Assembly: GCF_002885975.1 (NCBI RefSeq)
Contig: NZ_POSP01000003.1
Coordinates: 2,728,001-2,792,000, forward strand
Length of the DNA: 64,000 bases
DNA from: Paucibacter aquatile
Lineage (GTDB): Bacteria; Pseudomonadota; Gammaproteobacteria; Burkholderiales; Burkholderiaceae_C
Direction: 5' to 3'
The position numbers and the translations under genes were made by a program. Below are positions 62,613 through 64,000 of the stretch, piece after piece. Each line of letters opens with the position of its first letter. Position 1 is the first letter of the stretch. Under the pieces are notes generated by a model. It saw only the letters and a list, made by a program, of their open reading frames with translations, was not told the origin of the DNA and ran no database searches.

Positions 62613-62809
62613 ATGACGCAAGCCCGCGACACCGAGGGTAAACAAGCGTCTTTTCCGCGTGAGATCAGCACTTCTCCCCCTGGCAAAGCCTTCTCAATGC
62701 CATAGGTGCGCAGTACCATCATCCTTGCTCGGTGCTAGAGAGAAATGAAGGCTTATGCGGCCTTCACCCGGACCCGGCACATCAACAACTTTTGATGGAG
62801 AGAATTGAA

Positions 62810-63253
62810 ATGGCAACTGCGAAGAAGGCCGCACCCGCAAAGAAGGCGGCTCCGGCAACCAAGGCCGCTCCGGCAAAGAAAGCAGCCGCGGCGCCCGCCG
62901 CCAAAAAGGCTGCTGCGCCGGCGAAGAAGGCAGCTCCTGCAAAGAAAGCTGCTCCGGCCAAGAAGGCGCCTGCTGCCAAGAAGGCAGCCGCGCCCGCCAA
63001 GAAGCGCACTCCGAATGCAGCCTTCATGAAAGCCCTGACCCCCAGCGCCGCCCTGGCCGCCATCGTCGGCGCAGCTCCGCTGCCGCGCACCGATGTGACC
63101 AAGAAGGTCTGGGAATACATCAAGGCCAACAAGCTGCAGGACGAAGTGCAGAAGCGCATCATCGTCGCCGATGCCAAGCTGAAGGAAATCTTCGGCAAGG
63201 CCAAGGCCGATATGTTCGAGATGACCAAGCTGATCAACAGCCACCTGAAGTGA
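62810..63253 (+). CDS. Histone H1-like SWIB domain protein
   Basis: DNA-associated small protein of 147 residues. The first 70 residues are a lysine/alanine/proline repeat (units such as AAPAKK, as in histone H1-like tails); the rest is a SWIB/MDM2 domain (FMKALTPSAALAAIVG, VTKKVWEYIKANKLQDE, ADAKLKEIFG). This combination is known from chlamydial and betaproteobacterial proteins. ATG 62810 follows GGAGA. It probably binds DNA non-specifically in the nucleoid. The repeat tract is a likely site of length variation. A strong terminator follows. Confidence 0.92.
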   Translation: MATAKKAAPAKKAAPATKAAPAKKAAAAPAAKKAAAPAKKAAPAKKAAPAKKAPAAKKAAAPAKKRTPNAAFMKALTPSAALAAIVGAAPLPRTDVTKKVWEYIKANKLQDEVQKRIIVADAKLKEIFGKAKADMFEMTKLINSHLK

Positions 63254-63311
63254 TGCGCCTGCGGTGGCGGCCGGCTCAAGCGGCCACCACCTCGATGCTG
63301 CAGACATGAAC

Positions 63312-63337
63312 AAGCCCGGCATGCCGGGCTTTTTTTC
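63312..63337 (+). terminator. Intrinsic terminator after the SWIB gene
   Basis: Perfect stem AAGCCCGGC/GCCGGGCTT with an AT dinucleotide loop and seven following T residues, 58 bases past the stop codon. Confidence 0.92.
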
Positions 63338-63384
63338 GTCTGGCCGACCGAGGGGCGCTGGCGTCTGTGCGCCGAACGCTTGCT

Positions 63385-63789
63385 TCAGCGAGACAGGCGC
63401 GCTGCCGTGGCCTGCAAGGCCTCGCTCAGGCGCAGCACATCGATGGGCTTGACCCAGTAATCGCTGAAGCCAGCGGCACGCGCGGCCTCGACCTGGCTGG
63501 CATGGTCATCGGCCGACAGGGCCACGCAGGGCAGGGGCGCCAGGCGCTGGTCAGCCCGCAAGGCCTCGATCAGGCTCAGGCCGCTCATATCGGGCAGGTT
63601 CATGTCGATCAACAGCAGATCGGGCAAGGCCTCGGGTGCACGCTCGGCCAGCAGGGCCAGGGCTTGCTCACCGTCCTCGGCACAGTGCAGATTCCAACCA
63701 GGCAGGCGCCGGAACACCTCTTCCATCAGGACGATGTTGATGCGATCGTCCTCGACGTAAAGCACCTGGAGGCTGGCGGCTGGAGACAT
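63385..63789 (-). CDS. Stand-alone response-regulator receiver protein
   Basis: Receiver domain of 134 residues with no output domain. The acidic pocket is E13-D14-D15, the phosphorylation site D62 (LLLIDMNLPDMSG), and the conserved lysine lies in DYWVKPID near residue 114. Such CheY-like proteins act through protein contacts or as phosphate shuttles for hybrid kinases. No kinase is in the window. The remaining 211 bases to the right edge show no gene. Confidence 0.92.
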   Translation of the reverse strand: MSPAASLQVLYVEDDRINIVLMEEVFRRLPGWNLHCAEDGEQALALLAERAPEALPDLLLIDMNLPDMSGLSLIEALRADQRLAPLPCVALSADDHASQVEAARAAGFSDYWVKPIDVLRLSEALQATAARLSR

Positions 63790-64000
63790 GGCAGGAAAGC
63801 TGGGAATGCAAGAAACAGCGTTGCGCCACGAACGATAGCAGCGAAACCGGCCCTGACCCGCCAGCGCCCTGCAGCCCGGTGAAAAAACCGGGGCCAGGGC
63901 AGCTCAACGTGGAGCGCAGCCCACAAGTGGCATGGATTCGTGAAATCCGCGGCAGCGGCACCCACCAGTCAAGGGGGTTCCCCGCCCGCTCGGGCAACCT

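Noticed and set aside
62829..63010. Tandem short repeats that could suggest a CRISPR-like or minisatellite array
   Set aside because: They are in frame and encode the lysine/alanine/proline tail of the SWIB protein; there are no spacers.

Overview
The window is a GC-rich bacterial chromosome segment with tightly packed genes and third codon positions dominated by G and C. The gene families point to a betaproteobacterium of the order Burkholderiales, probably near the Roseateles/Pelomonas/Paucibacter group (an inference from family style, not tested by search). It encodes mostly envelope, transport and regulatory functions. I found no tRNA, rRNA, insertion sequence, prophage or CRISPR array.

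Layout. 1-5.9 kb: a left-truncated TonB-dependent receptor, exonuclease III, a membrane GGDEF-EAL protein with a degenerate GGDEF motif, and a DUF1801 protein coupled to a doubtful small membrane ORF. 6.0-14.1 kb, all minus strand: a HD-GYP-like protein, a MacA-MacB-outer-membrane-lipoprotein exporter, a lipoprotein, and an exported SurE-type nucleotidase. 14.1-15.7 kb: an Lrp regulator divergent from a DMT transporter. 15.8-29.9 kb: a peptide-use region with two exported S9 prolyl oligopeptidases, a paired active/inactive M16 peptidase set, a TonB receptor, a PAS-AraC regulator and a POT peptide transporter, interrupted by a MerR-DUF4124 pair. 30-35.4 kb: LuxR and Crp/Fnr regulators, an M48 peptidase, a flavin reductase, and a LysE exporter with a MocR regulator. 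35.5-38.2 kb: an ECF sigma factor, a membrane protein and a serine hydrolase joined by stop/start overlaps. 38.3-41.7 kb: TrxC, then a GntR(YtrA)-ABC operon with a perfect operator palindrome. 41.7-43.0 kb: an AHH nuclease toxin with its Imm11 immunity protein. 43-48.7 kb: GNAT, DUF817, RlhA, a gluzincin-like protein and two small membrane proteins. 48.7-50.9 kb: a persulfide dioxygenase-rhodanese fusion with two half-size YeeE/YedE transporters. 51-55.7 kb: an O-antigen ligase-like protein, MoaC, a BepA-like chaperone/protease, a structured intergenic repeat and a small holin-like membrane protein. 55.8-57.2 kb: a yybP-ykoY manganese riboswitch and a TerC transporter. 57.3-62.6 kb: a Fur box, TonB, a Fiu-like receptor, PiuC and an FMN alpha-hydroxy-acid oxidase, which together form an iron-uptake locus. 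62.8-63.8 kb: a histone-H1-like SWIB protein and a lone receiver-domain protein.

How the parts work together. Secreted or periplasmic peptidases would cut peptides that the 21-kb receptor and the POT transporter bring in, perhaps under the PAS-AraC regulator. The TonB protein encoded at 57.4 kb can energise receptors such as the Fiu-like one. The most distinctive candidates for new biology are the translationally coupled sigma factor/membrane protein/serine hydrolase operon, the free-standing AHH-Imm11 pair, the exported SurE with its coupled lipoprotein, and the 145-bp inverted-repeat element at 55.2 kb.
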